From the NCBI GenBank assembly GCA_964447405.1, contig CAYUSP010000001.1, positions 744,001 to 808,000 on the forward strand: a stretch of DNA of 64,000 nt, read 5' to 3'. The DNA is from JALNZF01 sp964447405 (lineage in GTDB: Bacteria; Nitrospirota; UBA9217). Positions 7,403 to 16,380 of this stretch are shown piece after piece. Position 1 is the stretch's first letter, and the number at the start of each line of letters is the position of its first letter. The notes under the pieces are model-generated. The model did no database searches. It had not been told where the DNA came from and saw only the letters and a list, made by a program, of their open reading frames with translations. The position numbers and the translations under genes were made by a program.

Positions 7403-8950
7403 TTATTTCGCCTTTTTGATGACAATCACTTTCATCTGGGGTATTTGCGTGGTTGTGGGCGCACTGCCCGGTGTGGCGGGGGATAAAGCCAGTTTGTATA
7501 ATTTCAATCCTTTCACTACTCCCTGAAACGATCCTTCAGGCATGGTATCCTTTTCAAACTCAAGCAGCAATTGACTTGCAATGGCATTCTTACCGGTTCC
7601 ACTGGTTATGTCAAAAAGGGCCTGAGTTGGATTGAGGACCTGCCCTTTTCTGCCATTGTATTCATAGCAAATGCCGATCATATCCTTTGGCTTTGTCATC
7701 TGCAGTTCAGAAAGGCTTTGCACACCATCCGCACAATGCATATTAATGCCATACGAGTGCACAAGGCTGTAGTCCTCGTGCCTGATGACCGTCTCGATGC
7801 GGATTCCCTGTTTCTTTAACTGCTGCGCCTTGGCGATATCGTCCTCGGTTTCGATGATCCACAGCCTTGCCTCTTCCGCAGTGAACCCCACCCTTCTCCA
7901 TTTGTTCGCCTTGTCTATATCATCCTTGACAACATTCCGCCACTCGCGTGCTTCCTCGCTCCGGTAGCCCGCTTTTTTCCAGGTAAGGGCAACACCAATC
8001 GGGATGGTATCCTTGTTCCAGATCATTGCTTCATAAAAATTATATCCGGCTTGCAGCCACCTTTGCACGCTGATCGGGGAATCGATGGTCAATGGTGCCC
8101 ATTTCGTCGCGTCGTCAAGTTTGTAGCCCAGTCTGACCCATTGCAGGGCATTTGACATGTTGAGAACGATCTCCATCCACTTCTGGGCGTCCTTGATCGT
8201 GTATCCGGCCTTGAGCCATTCCCGCGCCTGAGGTCCGGTCGCGCTGCTTTGAGACCGCCAGAGCACGGCATCGCTGATGGAGAAACCGTTCTCTTTCCAG
8301 GAAGCCGCGTCAAGAAGAGTGAATTTCGCATCGATCCAGCCTTTAGCTTCCTCACCGGTCAAGGCCTTGCTGGCATCAGCAAGAGCAAAACCATTTTTCT
8401 TCCAGGATATGCCTTCTTTCAAGGTGTAGCCCCCATCGACCCAGAGCTTCGCCTCATCCATGGAATAACCATGACCTTTCCATTCACTGATATAGGAGGG
8501 TATCCTTTTTTCATTTACCCATTGAATAGCCTCTTCAGGAAGAAAACCGGCTTCCTTCCACATGATGGCCGATTCGGCGCTGAACTCGTATTTATTCCAT
8601 CCATTTGCTTCTTTCGGGCTAAATCCAGATTTTTTCCACTGCTTCACCCGTGCAAACGGGAATTTGTACTGGTCCCAGAGCTGCGCATCGCCAACCACAA
8701 CGCCGAGCCCAAGATAAGTCTTTGCAGCAGTCGGGGAAAATCCGGCGTTCTTCCATTCCTTTGCTTCTTCTACCGTGATCTTCCGCACCTTGTACGACCA
8801 CGACTGCGCTTCCTCAGGTGTAAAACCCGCTTTTTCCCAGGAAACAGCCTCCTCCGGTGTGAAACCGAACTTGGACCAGTTCGTCGTGGCGCAGCTCATG
8901 GCCGAAACTAGGGAAATAACAAGTATAATGCGAGCAATGATGAGCGTCAT
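7403..8950 (-). CDS. Exported protein built of about 25 Trp-anchored 13-residue repeats
   Basis: I do not recognise a named family. The frame is open to 9067, but the ATG at 8950 follows AGGGAG and begins a hydrophobic export signal ending near SAMSC, possibly a lipoprotein, giving 515 residues. From about residue 25 to 350 the chain is a tandem array with a 13-residue period, consensus W-x3-GF-[TS]-x-EEA-x2, in which clear GF units often alternate with degenerate ones. The last 150 residues are non-repetitive and contain an HCADGVQ segment and a possible second domain. The array resembles short helical-repeat solenoids used in protein binding, which is inference. It stands alone between two tRNA genes. 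Confidence 0.8.
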   Translation of the reverse strand: MTLIIARIILVISLVSAMSCATTNWSKFGFTPEEAVSWEKAGFTPEEAQSWSYKVRKITVEEAKEWKNAGFSPTAAKTYLGLGVVVGDAQLWDQYKFPFARVKQWKKSGFSPKEANGWNKYEFSAESAIMWKEAGFLPEEAIQWVNEKRIPSYISEWKGHGYSMDEAKLWVDGGYTLKEGISWKKNGFALADASKALTGEEAKGWIDAKFTLLDAASWKENGFSISDAVLWRSQSSATGPQAREWLKAGYTIKDAQKWMEIVLNMSNALQWVRLGYKLDDATKWAPLTIDSPISVQRWLQAGYNFYEAMIWNKDTIPIGVALTWKKAGYRSEEAREWRNVVKDDIDKANKWRRVGFTAEEARLWIIETEDDIAKAQQLKKQGIRIETVIRHEDYSLVHSYGINMHCADGVQSLSELQMTKPKDMIGICYEYNGRKGQVLNPTQALFDITSGTGKNAIASQLLLEFEKDTMPEGSFQGVVKGLKLYKLALSPATPGSAPTTTQIPQMKVIVIKKAK

Positions 8951-9194
8951 GTGCTCCCTGCTGTATGATGCGCGGTTAATACCGTCCAATTCACAACACC
9001 TCAAGTGACCTGATTTATCGTTCTGCAGTGGTTCCCTTAAGTTAGATAGGTCTTTGACAACGGGCAATTATACCAGAACAATAAATACAATGGAACAAAA
9101 AAGATATCCCAAAATAAAATCGCCGGAAAGACGTGAAATATGCCAAAAGCAGTCACTCATGGGCATTGTATGAGCAACGTTACCGTTTTTTATC

Positions 9195-9223
9195 TTGACA
9201 CCTGGATGGTTTTTCCGTATTTT
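9195..9223 (+). promoter_or_regulatory. Promoter of tRNA-Cys
   Basis: An exact TTGACA (9195-9200), a 17-base spacer and TATTTT (9218-9223) lie just upstream of tRNA-Cys. Confidence 0.6.
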
Positions 9224-9240
9224 AAACCTTACGTTCCGCC

Positions 9241-9316
9241 GGCGGCGTAGCCAAGTGGCTAAGGCAGAGGTCTGCAAAACCTTCATTCATCGGTTCAAAT
9301 CCGATCGCCGCCTCCA
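9241..9316 (+). tRNA. tRNA-Cys (anticodon GCA)
   Basis: Acceptor stem GGCGGCG/CGCCGCC, a D-arm beginning GCCAAGTGGC, an anticodon loop CTGCAAA with anticodon GCA and a T-arm ATCGG-TTCAAAT-CCGAT can be folded. The CCA end is encoded (9314-9316). Confidence 0.95.
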
Positions 9317-9328
9317 ATTTTATCTCTA

Positions 9329-9475
9329 ACCACGGAGCCACAGAGACACAGAGTAAAACCAGAATGCATTGGATTTCTTCTGTTGTGCACTTCTTTACTC
9401 CCATCGCACTATTTCTTTATTTCTTGAACGAGTCCTGATCTATTCGTTATCTTAATTTCTCTGTGCCTCTGTGGT
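9329..9475. repeat. Element with imperfect terminal inverted repeats (CCACRGAG-CACAGAG type)
   Basis: The left arm 9329-9345 and the reverse complement of the right arm 9459-9475 agree at 15 of 17 positions (ACCACGGAGCCACAGAG against ACCACAGAGGCACAGAG). The arms enclose about 110 bases without a gene. The left arm continues with another CACAGAG unit. A related inverted-repeat pair lies at 34243-34314. These look like short non-coding dispersed elements. Confidence 0.55.
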
Positions 9476-9480
9476 AAAAT
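9472..9480 (+). promoter_or_regulatory. Putative extended -10 of dnaE
   Basis: TGGTAAAAT fits an extended -10 (TGnTAAAAT). It overlaps the right arm of the inverted-repeat element. The expected start is near 9487, only two bases from the dnaE ATG at 9489, and there is no Shine-Dalgarno sequence, so the mRNA could be leaderless. Confidence 0.35.
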
Positions 9481-9488
9481 ACAATTCT

Positions 9489-12400
9489 ATGCATCATGCC
9501 AACTTCGTCCACCTCCATCTGCACACTGAATACAGCCTCCTCGACGGTGCCAACTCTCTTGATGCCCTGATCAAGAAAGCTTCGGATCTGCACATGCCAG
9601 CCATCGCCGTAACGGATCACGGCAATCTCTTCGGTGCTCTGGATTTCTACCTTAAGGCCACGAAAGCCGGCATAAAGCCCATCATCGGCTGTGAGATGTA
9701 CGTCGCCCCGGGTTCACGGTTCGATAAAACGGGCACCGCAAGCCAGCACGATGACAATTTTCACCATCTTATCCTTCTTGCCCGAAACAAGCAAGGCTAC
9801 CGGAACCTCGTTAAGCTTGTGACCGCTGCGTATCTTGAGGGTTTCTATTACAAGCCGCGTATCGACAAAGAGCTCCTCCGGACCCATCATGAAGGGCTCA
9901 TCGCCATGTCCGCATGCCTCTCCGGCGAAATCCCCCGGCTGCTTCTGCAGGGCCGCTATGAGGATGCACGCCGTACGTCGCTGGAATACCAGGAGATAGT
10001 CGGCAGCGGCAACTTCTACCTTGAGCTTCAGGATAACGGCATACCCGAGCAGGAACAGGCCAATCGCGAGCTCATGCGCCTGTCCAAAGACACCGGCATA
10101 CCTCTCGTAGCCACCAATGACTGCCACTATTTGAACATGGAGGACCATAAGGCGCACGACGCGCTGCTCTGCATCCAAACCGGCAAACTCGTCAAGGACA
10201 CGAACCGAATGCGCTTCTCATCCGAGACCTTCTACGTTAAAACACCCGATGAGATGAATAAATCTTTCGCCCACGTGCCTGAAGCGATCGCGAATACCAT
10301 ACTCATTGCCGAACGGTGCAATCTGGAGCTCGATCTCGGCAAGTATCATCTCCCGCATTTTCCCGTACCTGAAGGGACTACGCGCGAATCCTATATGGCG
10401 GACCTTGCGCGCAGCGGTCTCGCAGAACGTTTCATCGAGATCGAAGCGGTGCGCGGCGCGGGCAATCTTGACCGTGAGGCGTACACAAAGAGACTCGAGT
10501 TCGAGATCGAAATGCTCGGCAGAATGGGATTTGCAGGATATTTTTTGATCGTTTGGGACTTCATCCGCTATGCCCGGGAGCACGACATTCCGGTCGGGCC
10601 CGGCCGTGGTTCAGCCGCAGGAAGCCTGGTTGCCTACTCGCTCCGGATCACGGACCTGGATCCCATCCCGTACAACCTGCTGTTTGAGCGCTTTCTGAAT
10701 CCCGAACGAATCAGCATGCCGGATATTGACGTTGATTTTTGCATGGACCGCAGGGACGAGGTCCTGAAGTACGTAACCGAAAAGTACGGTCAGGATCACG
10801 TCACCCAGATCATCACCTATGGGACTATGCTTGCCAAGGGCGTGATCCGGGATGTTGGCAGAGTGCTTGATATCCCCTATGCCGAGGTCGATAGGGTTGC
10901 CAAACTCGTACCGAACACCCTCGGCATCACACTCATGAAAGCGATGGAACAGGAACCGAAGTTCAAGGAACTTCGGAAGGACCCCCGCATGGCGGAGTTG
11001 ATCGAGATCGCCCTGCACCTGGAAGGACAGGTTCGGCACGCGTCCAAGCACGCGGCCGGTGTCGTCATTTCACAGGAACCCCTTACCGAATACCTCCCGC
11101 TCTTCAAGACACCGAAAGACGAGATAACGACCCAGTTCGACATGAAGGGCGTTGAAAAGATCGGGCTCGTCAAGTTCGACTTCCTTGGGCTGCGGACGTT
11201 GACGGTCATCCATAAGGCCGTGGAATCCATCAACCAACGCTTATCGCAGGCTCCACTCGCGAACGAGGAGCATTTTTTCATCAATCGCATCCCGTTTGAC
11301 GATGCCAAGACCTTTGAACTGCTTTCGCGCGGCGAGACAGCCGGCATCTTCCAACTTGAATCCTCAGGCATGCGGGACATCGTCATCAAGATGAAACCGC
11401 AGTGCTTCGAAGACCTCATCGCACTCGTGGCCCTCTACCGCCCCGGCCCGCTCCAGAGCGGCATGGTGGACGATTTCATAAAGCGCAAAAAAGGCGCCAC
11501 CAAAATCACCTATGAGCTGCCGGCGTTGGAGCCCATTCTGAAGGAAACCTACGGCGTCATCGTTTACCAGGAACAGGTAATGCAGATCGCCCGGACCCTG
11601 GCGGGTTATTCCCTTGGCGGCGCGGACCTGCTGCGCAGGGCCATGGGCAAGAAGGACCCCGAAGTTATGGCCAGGGAAAAGATCCCGTTTCTGAAGGGCG
11701 CTGAGAAGCTGGGCGTGAACCTGAAAAAAGCTGAGGCTATTTTCGATCTCATGGCCAAGTTCGCCGAATATGGGTTCAACAAATCCCACAGCGCGGCCTA
11801 CGCCCTCGTTTCTTATCAGACCGCGTACCTCAAGGCCCATTATCCGGTGGAGTACATGGCCGCGCTGCTCACCAGCGAAGTCCAGGACACGGACAAAGTG
11901 GTGAAATACATTTACGAAGTGCGTCAGATGGGCATCACGATCCTTCCACCCGATGCAAACCAGAGCAGGTGGGACTTTACCGTGGTAGAGGCCCACAACC
12001 GTGAAACCATCGAACCCGGCATCACCATCGGCGCCATCCGTTTCGGACTCGCCGCGGTGAAAAACGTCGGCATTTCCGCGATCGAGGCGATTGTGGAAGC
12101 TCGCAGCTCCAAGGGTCTGTTCACCTCCCTATCGGATTTCTGCAAAAAGGTGGATCAGCGCCGCGTGAACCGTCGCGTCATCGAAGCGCTCATAAAATGC
12201 GGCGGCTTCGACTTCGCCGGCGCCCGCAGAGCTCAGATGATGGAAGGGCTGGACACGGCCATCGACCAGGCAGGCAAGCATCAGGAGCAGGAGGCCATAG
12301 GCCAGTTCAGCATCTTTGCGGGTCTTGATGAAAGTCAGGATGCAGCCCTGCCTGAGGTACCGGAGTGGAAGGAAAGTCAGCTGCTGTCCCATGAAAAGGA

Positions 12401-13004
12401 AAGCATGGGCTTCTATATCAGCGGCCATCCCCTTGCGGCATTCGATGCGGATATCAGGCGCTATGCCACAGCGACCACTGAAACGCTGGACAGCATCCAG
12501 GACGGCAAGGAAGTCACCATCTGCGGCATCATCGCGGGGCTCAAACCCAAAATGACGAAGAAGAACGAAAAAATGGCCATCCTGAATCTCGAGGACCTGC
12601 TGGGTACTGTTGAGGTCATCATCTTCCCGGACTTGTACAAATCCTCAAGCCATATGCTTCTGACGGACACACCACTTATCGTTGCCGGCCAGCTCGACAA
12701 AAGCGAGCAGGGGAACAAGATCAAGGCCGTTCGCCTGCATCTGCTTGCCGAAGTGAAAAAAAAAGGCGCCACGCGGATGGATATCACCCTGAATTCCACC
12801 GGGCTAACACAGGAGGATCTGCTAAAAGTCAAGGCTATCCTTATTCGGCACCAAGGCCCCCTTCCGGTCCAGCTCCTGCTCAGAAATCCCTCGCGCAAGG
12901 ACTCCCGCATCTCGGTCGGCAGGGAAATCCGCGTTAATCCGAGCGAGCAGCTCATCAGCGAAATCGAGACTGTACTCGGCTCCGGCGCTGTATCCATGGC
13001 ATGA
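9489..13004 (+). CDS. dnaE: DNA polymerase III alpha subunit DnaE
   Basis: The replicative DNA polymerase, 1171 residues from the ATG at 9489 (a GTG six codons upstream is less likely because the conserved N-terminus begins at FVHLHLHTEYS). The N-terminal PHP domain (HLHTEYSLLDGAN, ITDHG-like TDHGN) is followed by the family C polymerase core with GPGRGSAAGS near residue 370, the catalytic aspartates of PDIDVDF near residue 410, and a third acidic residue in VKFDFLGL near 565. A helix-hairpin-helix region and an OB fold (VTICGIIAGLKPKMTKK) complete the usual DnaE1 architecture. The C-terminus is full length. Confidence 0.97.
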   Translation: MHHANFVHLHLHTEYSLLDGANSLDALIKKASDLHMPAIAVTDHGNLFGALDFYLKATKAGIKPIIGCEMYVAPGSRFDKTGTASQHDDNFHHLILLARNKQGYRNLVKLVTAAYLEGFYYKPRIDKELLRTHHEGLIAMSACLSGEIPRLLLQGRYEDARRTSLEYQEIVGSGNFYLELQDNGIPEQEQANRELMRLSKDTGIPLVATNDCHYLNMEDHKAHDALLCIQTGKLVKDTNRMRFSSETFYVKTPDEMNKSFAHVPEAIANTILIAERCNLELDLGKYHLPHFPVPEGTTRESYMADLARSGLAERFIEIEAVRGAGNLDREAYTKRLEFEIEMLGRMGFAGYFLIVWDFIRYAREHDIPVGPGRGSAAGSLVAYSLRITDLDPIPYNLLFERFLNPERISMPDIDVDFCMDRRDEVLKYVTEKYGQDHVTQIITYGTMLAKGVIRDVGRVLDIPYAEVDRVAKLVPNTLGITLMKAMEQEPKFKELRKDPRMAELIEIALHLEGQVRHASKHAAGVVISQEPLTEYLPLFKTPKDEITTQFDMKGVEKIGLVKFDFLGLRTLTVIHKAVESINQRLSQAPLANEEHFFINRIPFDDAKTFELLSRGETAGIFQLESSGMRDIVIKMKPQCFEDLIALVALYRPGPLQSGMVDDFIKRKKGATKITYELPALEPILKETYGVIVYQEQVMQIARTLAGYSLGGADLLRRAMGKKDPEVMAREKIPFLKGAEKLGVNLKKAEAIFDLMAKFAEYGFNKSHSAAYALVSYQTAYLKAHYPVEYMAALLTSEVQDTDKVVKYIYEVRQMGITILPPDANQSRWDFTVVEAHNRETIEPGITIGAIRFGLAAVKNVGISAIEAIVEARSSKGLFTSLSDFCKKVDQRRVNRRVIEALIKCGGFDFAGARRAQMMEGLDTAIDQAGKHQEQEAIGQFSIFAGLDESQDAALPEVPEWKESQLLSHEKESMGFYISGHPLAAFDADIRRYATATTETLDSIQDGKEVTICGIIAGLKPKMTKKNEKMAILNLEDLLGTVEVIIFPDLYKSSSHMLLTDTPLIVAGQLDKSEQGNKIKAVRLHLLAEVKKKGATRMDITLNSTGLTQEDLLKVKAILIRHQGPLPVQLLLRNPSRKDSRISVGREIRVNPSEQLISEIETVLGSGAVSMA

Positions 13005-13035
13005 TAGCTCGTTTCGCCGACGCCGCTCATCAACC

Positions 13036-13064
13036 TTGCCAGCAGGTTCTGATTGCTGTATAGT
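13036..13064 (+). promoter_or_regulatory. Promoter of the HEPN-like gene
   Basis: TTGCCA (13036-13041), a 17-base spacer and TATAGT (13059-13064), five of six matches in each box, lie 92 bases before the start codon. Confidence 0.55.
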
Positions 13065-13155
13065 ATATTCAATCCCATAAGGGAACATTACTCTGCATCC
13101 CTGCACCGCGAAACTGCTCCGAATAACAACGGGCGCAGGAACCGGTATAAAACCT

Positions 13156-14454
13156 ATGGCTGACGAACGATCCTTGCCGCTTCATCATTCCGGAAATGGG
13201 AAACACCCCGCATCGCCAACATCGATCGACGGTGAAATTACTGCGTTCGTTTCGAGAATAGAAAGCCTTTCCACCTCGCTTGCCATGTCTCTCAGGGTAA
13301 CCGCAACCGTGCAGGACAAGCTTACTGAATCGATCTCACGGTTTTTGGACAAGCACGCAAAACTGATCTCCGAGACCGAGCAGGAATTTGCCTATTCCAT
13401 CGACCGCCAGTACCTCAAATTCACGAACCTGAAACGGCAGCGGGATAATGCCGACCTGACGCTGTCGATCCTTCCGGAGAGTTTTCTCATCTCCTTGGCC
13501 GCACAGTTCGATGCATACCTTGCACGCCTGCTGCGCGTCATCTTCCCCGAGAAGCCCGAACTGCTCGCGGGAGCCGAGCACGGAATCGATTTTTCACTGC
13601 TCCAGTCCTTCAAATCCATCGACGAGGCTAGAGAGCATGTACTCACCCGCGAGATAGACAGAATCCTGAGTCTGAGCTATGCGGAGCAGTTCCACTGGCT
13701 TGAAAATTCCTTCGGCGTCCGGTTGAAAAAAGAATTCACCCACATCTTTCCCGACTTCATCGAGGTCATGCAGCACCGCACCCTCGTGGTGCACCACAAC
13801 AGCATTGTCACCCACAGGTATCTTTCCATCTGCGGAGAACACGGTTCTCACGTGGACCCCTTGATCAGCACGGGCGATCACCTGCCTACCAGCCCGGATT
13901 ATTTTAACACGGCTTATGCCTGCATGTACGAGATCGGTGTAAAACTTGCCCATCTCATCTGGAGAAAGGTGAAACCCGAGGAGCTGGAGGCCGCGGATGC
14001 AAACTTGAATAGGATCGCCCAGCAGCTGCTTGCTGCCGGTCGGTACGATCTCGCGATAGCCATCCTCGATTTCGCCACGCTGTCCCTGGACCGGTACTGG
14101 ACGGATGAGACCCGCAGGGTCTTTGTTTTGAACAGGGCCCAGGCCTACAAATGGAACCGTCAGGAGAACATCTGTTCGCTTATCCTTTCCAAGGACGACT
14201 GGACCGGCAGCAGTGACGCGTTCCAGCTTGCCGTTGCCGTGTTGTCTGATAATTTCGGCCTGGCCATCAAGCTGATGGAAAAGATCGGCATCAGCGACCA
14301 GCAGGACATCGCATACAAAGAATGGCCGCTGTTTCAGGAACTGCGCAAGACCTTCGAGTTTCACCGGGCTTACGAAAAGATATTCAGCAGGCACTTCGCC
14401 CCAATAGAACGAGTACAAAAGACTGTCATGAAGTCCGGCACCTCGCCCCAATAA
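13156..14454 (+). CDS. HEPN-like domain protein of unknown function
   Basis: A 432-residue cytosolic protein with no signal peptide or membrane helix. Residues about 100-235 look like a HEPN domain: the segment QHRTLVVHHNSIVTHRYL contains R208-x4-H213, the RNase-type motif of HEPN proteins, in the context that RiboL-PSP-type HEPN domains show (an alpha-helical core with an acidic helix before a basic, His-rich helix). The C-terminal third (about 270-400) reads as helical repeats. No nucleotidyltransferase partner or other toxin-antitoxin gene is adjacent; the neighbours are dnaE and a cNMP-binding protein. HEPN assignment is by eye and ribonuclease activity is inference. Confidence 0.6.
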   Translation: MADERSLPLHHSGNGKHPASPTSIDGEITAFVSRIESLSTSLAMSLRVTATVQDKLTESISRFLDKHAKLISETEQEFAYSIDRQYLKFTNLKRQRDNADLTLSILPESFLISLAAQFDAYLARLLRVIFPEKPELLAGAEHGIDFSLLQSFKSIDEAREHVLTREIDRILSLSYAEQFHWLENSFGVRLKKEFTHIFPDFIEVMQHRTLVVHHNSIVTHRYLSICGEHGSHVDPLISTGDHLPTSPDYFNTAYACMYEIGVKLAHLIWRKVKPEELEAADANLNRIAQQLLAAGRYDLAIAILDFATLSLDRYWTDETRRVFVLNRAQAYKWNRQENICSLILSKDDWTGSSDAFQLAVAVLSDNFGLAIKLMEKIGISDQQDIAYKEWPLFQELRKTFEFHRAYEKIFSRHFAPIERVQKTVMKSGTSPQ

Positions 14455-14525
14455 TCCATCGAATAAGCTTCTGATGCCAGCCGACAACCTTTTCCAACAA
14501 CAGGTGTACCTCCCTTTCCAATCTC

Positions 14526-14534
14526 TGCTATAAT
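14526..14534 (+). promoter_or_regulatory. Extended -10 promoter
   Basis: TGCTATAAT is a perfect extended -10. Transcription should start near 14541, 32 bases before the ATG of the cNMP-binding protein. Confidence 0.6.
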
Positions 14535-14572
14535 CTCATGCATGCCAATCAAGCGTCTCCTGGAGAAGAACA

Positions 14573-15067
14573 ATGGCCACTGAAAGCGGCCCTGTCGAAG
14601 AAGTCGGCTCCAGCCCCCGCAAGCGCGCTGAACTGCTCGACCAGACCCGTTGGGCTATTGACTTCAGTTGGCCCGAGATCGAGTCGCTGGCGTTCTACAT
14701 GAACATCCTTCAGGCTGCCAAGGATGCTGTGATCTGTCGGGAAGGTAGCGAGGATAATTCCCTGTTCATCATTGCACAGGGTGGTGCCAATATCCTCAAA
14801 GAGGATAAAGAAGGGAAAAAGAAGATCATTGCCAGCCTGGGTCGGGGGCAGACCCTCGGTGAAATGTCCCTTATTGATGGAGAACCAAGATCTGCCACAG
14901 TAGTTTCAGCAGAGGAACTGGTCATGCTCACTCTCTCCAAATCCGCCTTGGATTTGATGGTCCGAGATAAACCGGGCCTCGCGATCAAGTTTGTGATGAA
15001 ACTCGCCCGCATGCTGAGCCAGCGTCTGCGGAGAACGAGCGGCGTGCTCGCGGATCACTTGAAGTGA
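14573..15067 (+). CDS. Single-domain cyclic-nucleotide-binding protein
   Basis: A 164-residue protein that is essentially one CRP-type cNMP-binding beta barrel with the phosphate-binding cassette GEMSLIDGEPRSA near residue 100. There is no helix-turn-helix, so it is not a transcription factor; such proteins act as cyclic-nucleotide-responsive partners of other proteins. The ATG at 14573 follows GGAGAAG. The first 45 residues form a less conserved helical lead. A similar stand-alone protein is encoded at 42082-42534, and a class III cyclase at 59693-62437 is a possible source of ligand. Ligand and partner are not known. Confidence 0.85.
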   Translation: MATESGPVEEVGSSPRKRAELLDQTRWAIDFSWPEIESLAFYMNILQAAKDAVICREGSEDNSLFIIAQGGANILKEDKEGKKKIIASLGRGQTLGEMSLIDGEPRSATVVSAEELVMLTLSKSALDLMVRDKPGLAIKFVMKLARMLSQRLRRTSGVLADHLK

Positions 15068-15149
15068 ATATGCAGGAAAACTGCCCCTACGCGCGGTTCA
15101 TACTCATTCCTTTCCCAATTTTTCGCATCTGCAATTATAGAGAGGATCC

Positions 15150-16166
15150 TTGAACGGACGGGAAGCGATCATTCAGGCTCTTCATGGAGCATCCGGCGAA
15201 CGGCTGCCGCGTTCGATATTCGGCGGCGGACGCTGGGCGTATCAGCAAGCCGGAATACGAATGGAGGACCTGGACCGTTCTCCGGGCAGGTTCGCTGATG
15301 CGCTCGCGGGAATTTATGGATCTCTTGACACGGACATCGTATTTCTTGGATCAGGTCTGAATACGTTTCCCGCAGAAGCCATCGGCGGCGAGTTGTCCTT
15401 TCGTGATGGGCAGGCCCCTCTTCTTGCTCATCCCTTGATCCAGAATGAGGAGGATGCCCATTTTTTTGACAAAATAAATATCAACGATTCCCCCCGCTCC
15501 CTCGCGCTGATGGAATCGATTTCCCTTTTCAGACGCCTGCTTCCGGATCGTTTCCTTTGCGCCACCTCCTGGGGACCGTTTACCTGGGGCATGCTACTCT
15601 GCGACTGGAATCTTCTCCAGGAAAAGACGGTCACGGACCATGTGTTCGTCCGCGAAGTGTGTGAACTAGGTGTCAGACTTACCGCAGCCTTTTTCAGTCC
15701 ACTCGTGGACCAAGGTCTTATTGACGGCATTGTCATTTCCGACGGTGCGGCAACGCTGATACCGCCGGACCTGTACCAGAAAACGGTACTCCCCTGCGAA
15801 CGAAAGTTGTTCGACCTTTTCAAGGGCCTCGGAGTATCCCGCTTCCTGCATCAGTGCGGGAATATCCGCGCCCAGCTTCCCTTGTATCCAGATACCGGCG
15901 CTGACTGCATTTCTCTTGATGCCGGTGTATCTATCGGAGAGGTGGCCGCCCTCTATGGTCAGCGCGTGACTGTCGCCGGCAATGTGGATGTCATCAAGAC
16001 CGTATTTGGAGGAACCGCCACCCAGATCAGTGAGGCTGTTGCCGAATGTGTCGCTGGCATTCCACGGCCATTCCAACGATTCATCTTGATGCCGTCATGC
16101 GACCTGCCACCCGATACGCCTCTTTCCAATGTAAGGTCATTCCTCGCGTGTGCGGATCATATCTGA
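15150..16166 (+). CDS. Uroporphyrinogen decarboxylase superfamily protein
   Basis: A 338-residue (beta/alpha)8 protein of the UroD superfamily, which includes haem-pathway UroD and the methylcobamide:CoM methyltransferases (MtaA/MtbA/CmuA types). The segments HQCGNIRAQLP and ISLDAGVSIGEVAALYG match the C-terminal half of the family, with a His and Cys (HQCGN) in the place where the methyltransferase branch binds zinc. It starts with TTG at 15150 behind GAGAGGAT. The GxxxW and FGGGRWAYQQAG start is unlike bona fide HemE, so I favour the corrinoid methyltransferase-like branch, but no corrinoid protein gene is adjacent. Confidence 0.7.
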   Translation: MNGREAIIQALHGASGERLPRSIFGGGRWAYQQAGIRMEDLDRSPGRFADALAGIYGSLDTDIVFLGSGLNTFPAEAIGGELSFRDGQAPLLAHPLIQNEEDAHFFDKININDSPRSLALMESISLFRRLLPDRFLCATSWGPFTWGMLLCDWNLLQEKTVTDHVFVREVCELGVRLTAAFFSPLVDQGLIDGIVISDGAATLIPPDLYQKTVLPCERKLFDLFKGLGVSRFLHQCGNIRAQLPLYPDTGADCISLDAGVSIGEVAALYGQRVTVAGNVDVIKTVFGGTATQISEAVAECVAGIPRPFQRFILMPSCDLPPDTPLSNVRSFLACADHI

Positions 16167-16262
16167 CCTGAAACGCGTGTTTGCCTGATGCCTCGTGGAC
16201 AGAAGCTGAACAGGCTGCAATCCGTTTTGCTTGAAAGAAGATTGCACGTCAGTGTATGCATA

Positions 16263-16271
16263 TGCTATAAT
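16263..16271 (+). promoter_or_regulatory. Extended -10 promoter of the trihaem cytochrome
   Basis: TGCTATAAT at 16263-16271 is a perfect extended -10. It leaves a leader of about 100 bases before the TTG start at 16381; no known riboswitch fold was recognised in that leader. Confidence 0.5.
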
Positions 16272-16380
16272 CTGCAACAATCTAAGTACTGAGGCATTCT
16301 CCGCCGAAGTACCGCCTCAAACAGTTATTGATGGCAATGTGGTTTGTTACCAGCGGAATACGCTTAACTTGTGAGGATTC

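Noticed and set aside
9222..9404. A minus-strand frame containing AAIGFEPMNEGFADLCLSH
   Set aside because: A spurious translation of the tRNA-Cys gene, common in databases.
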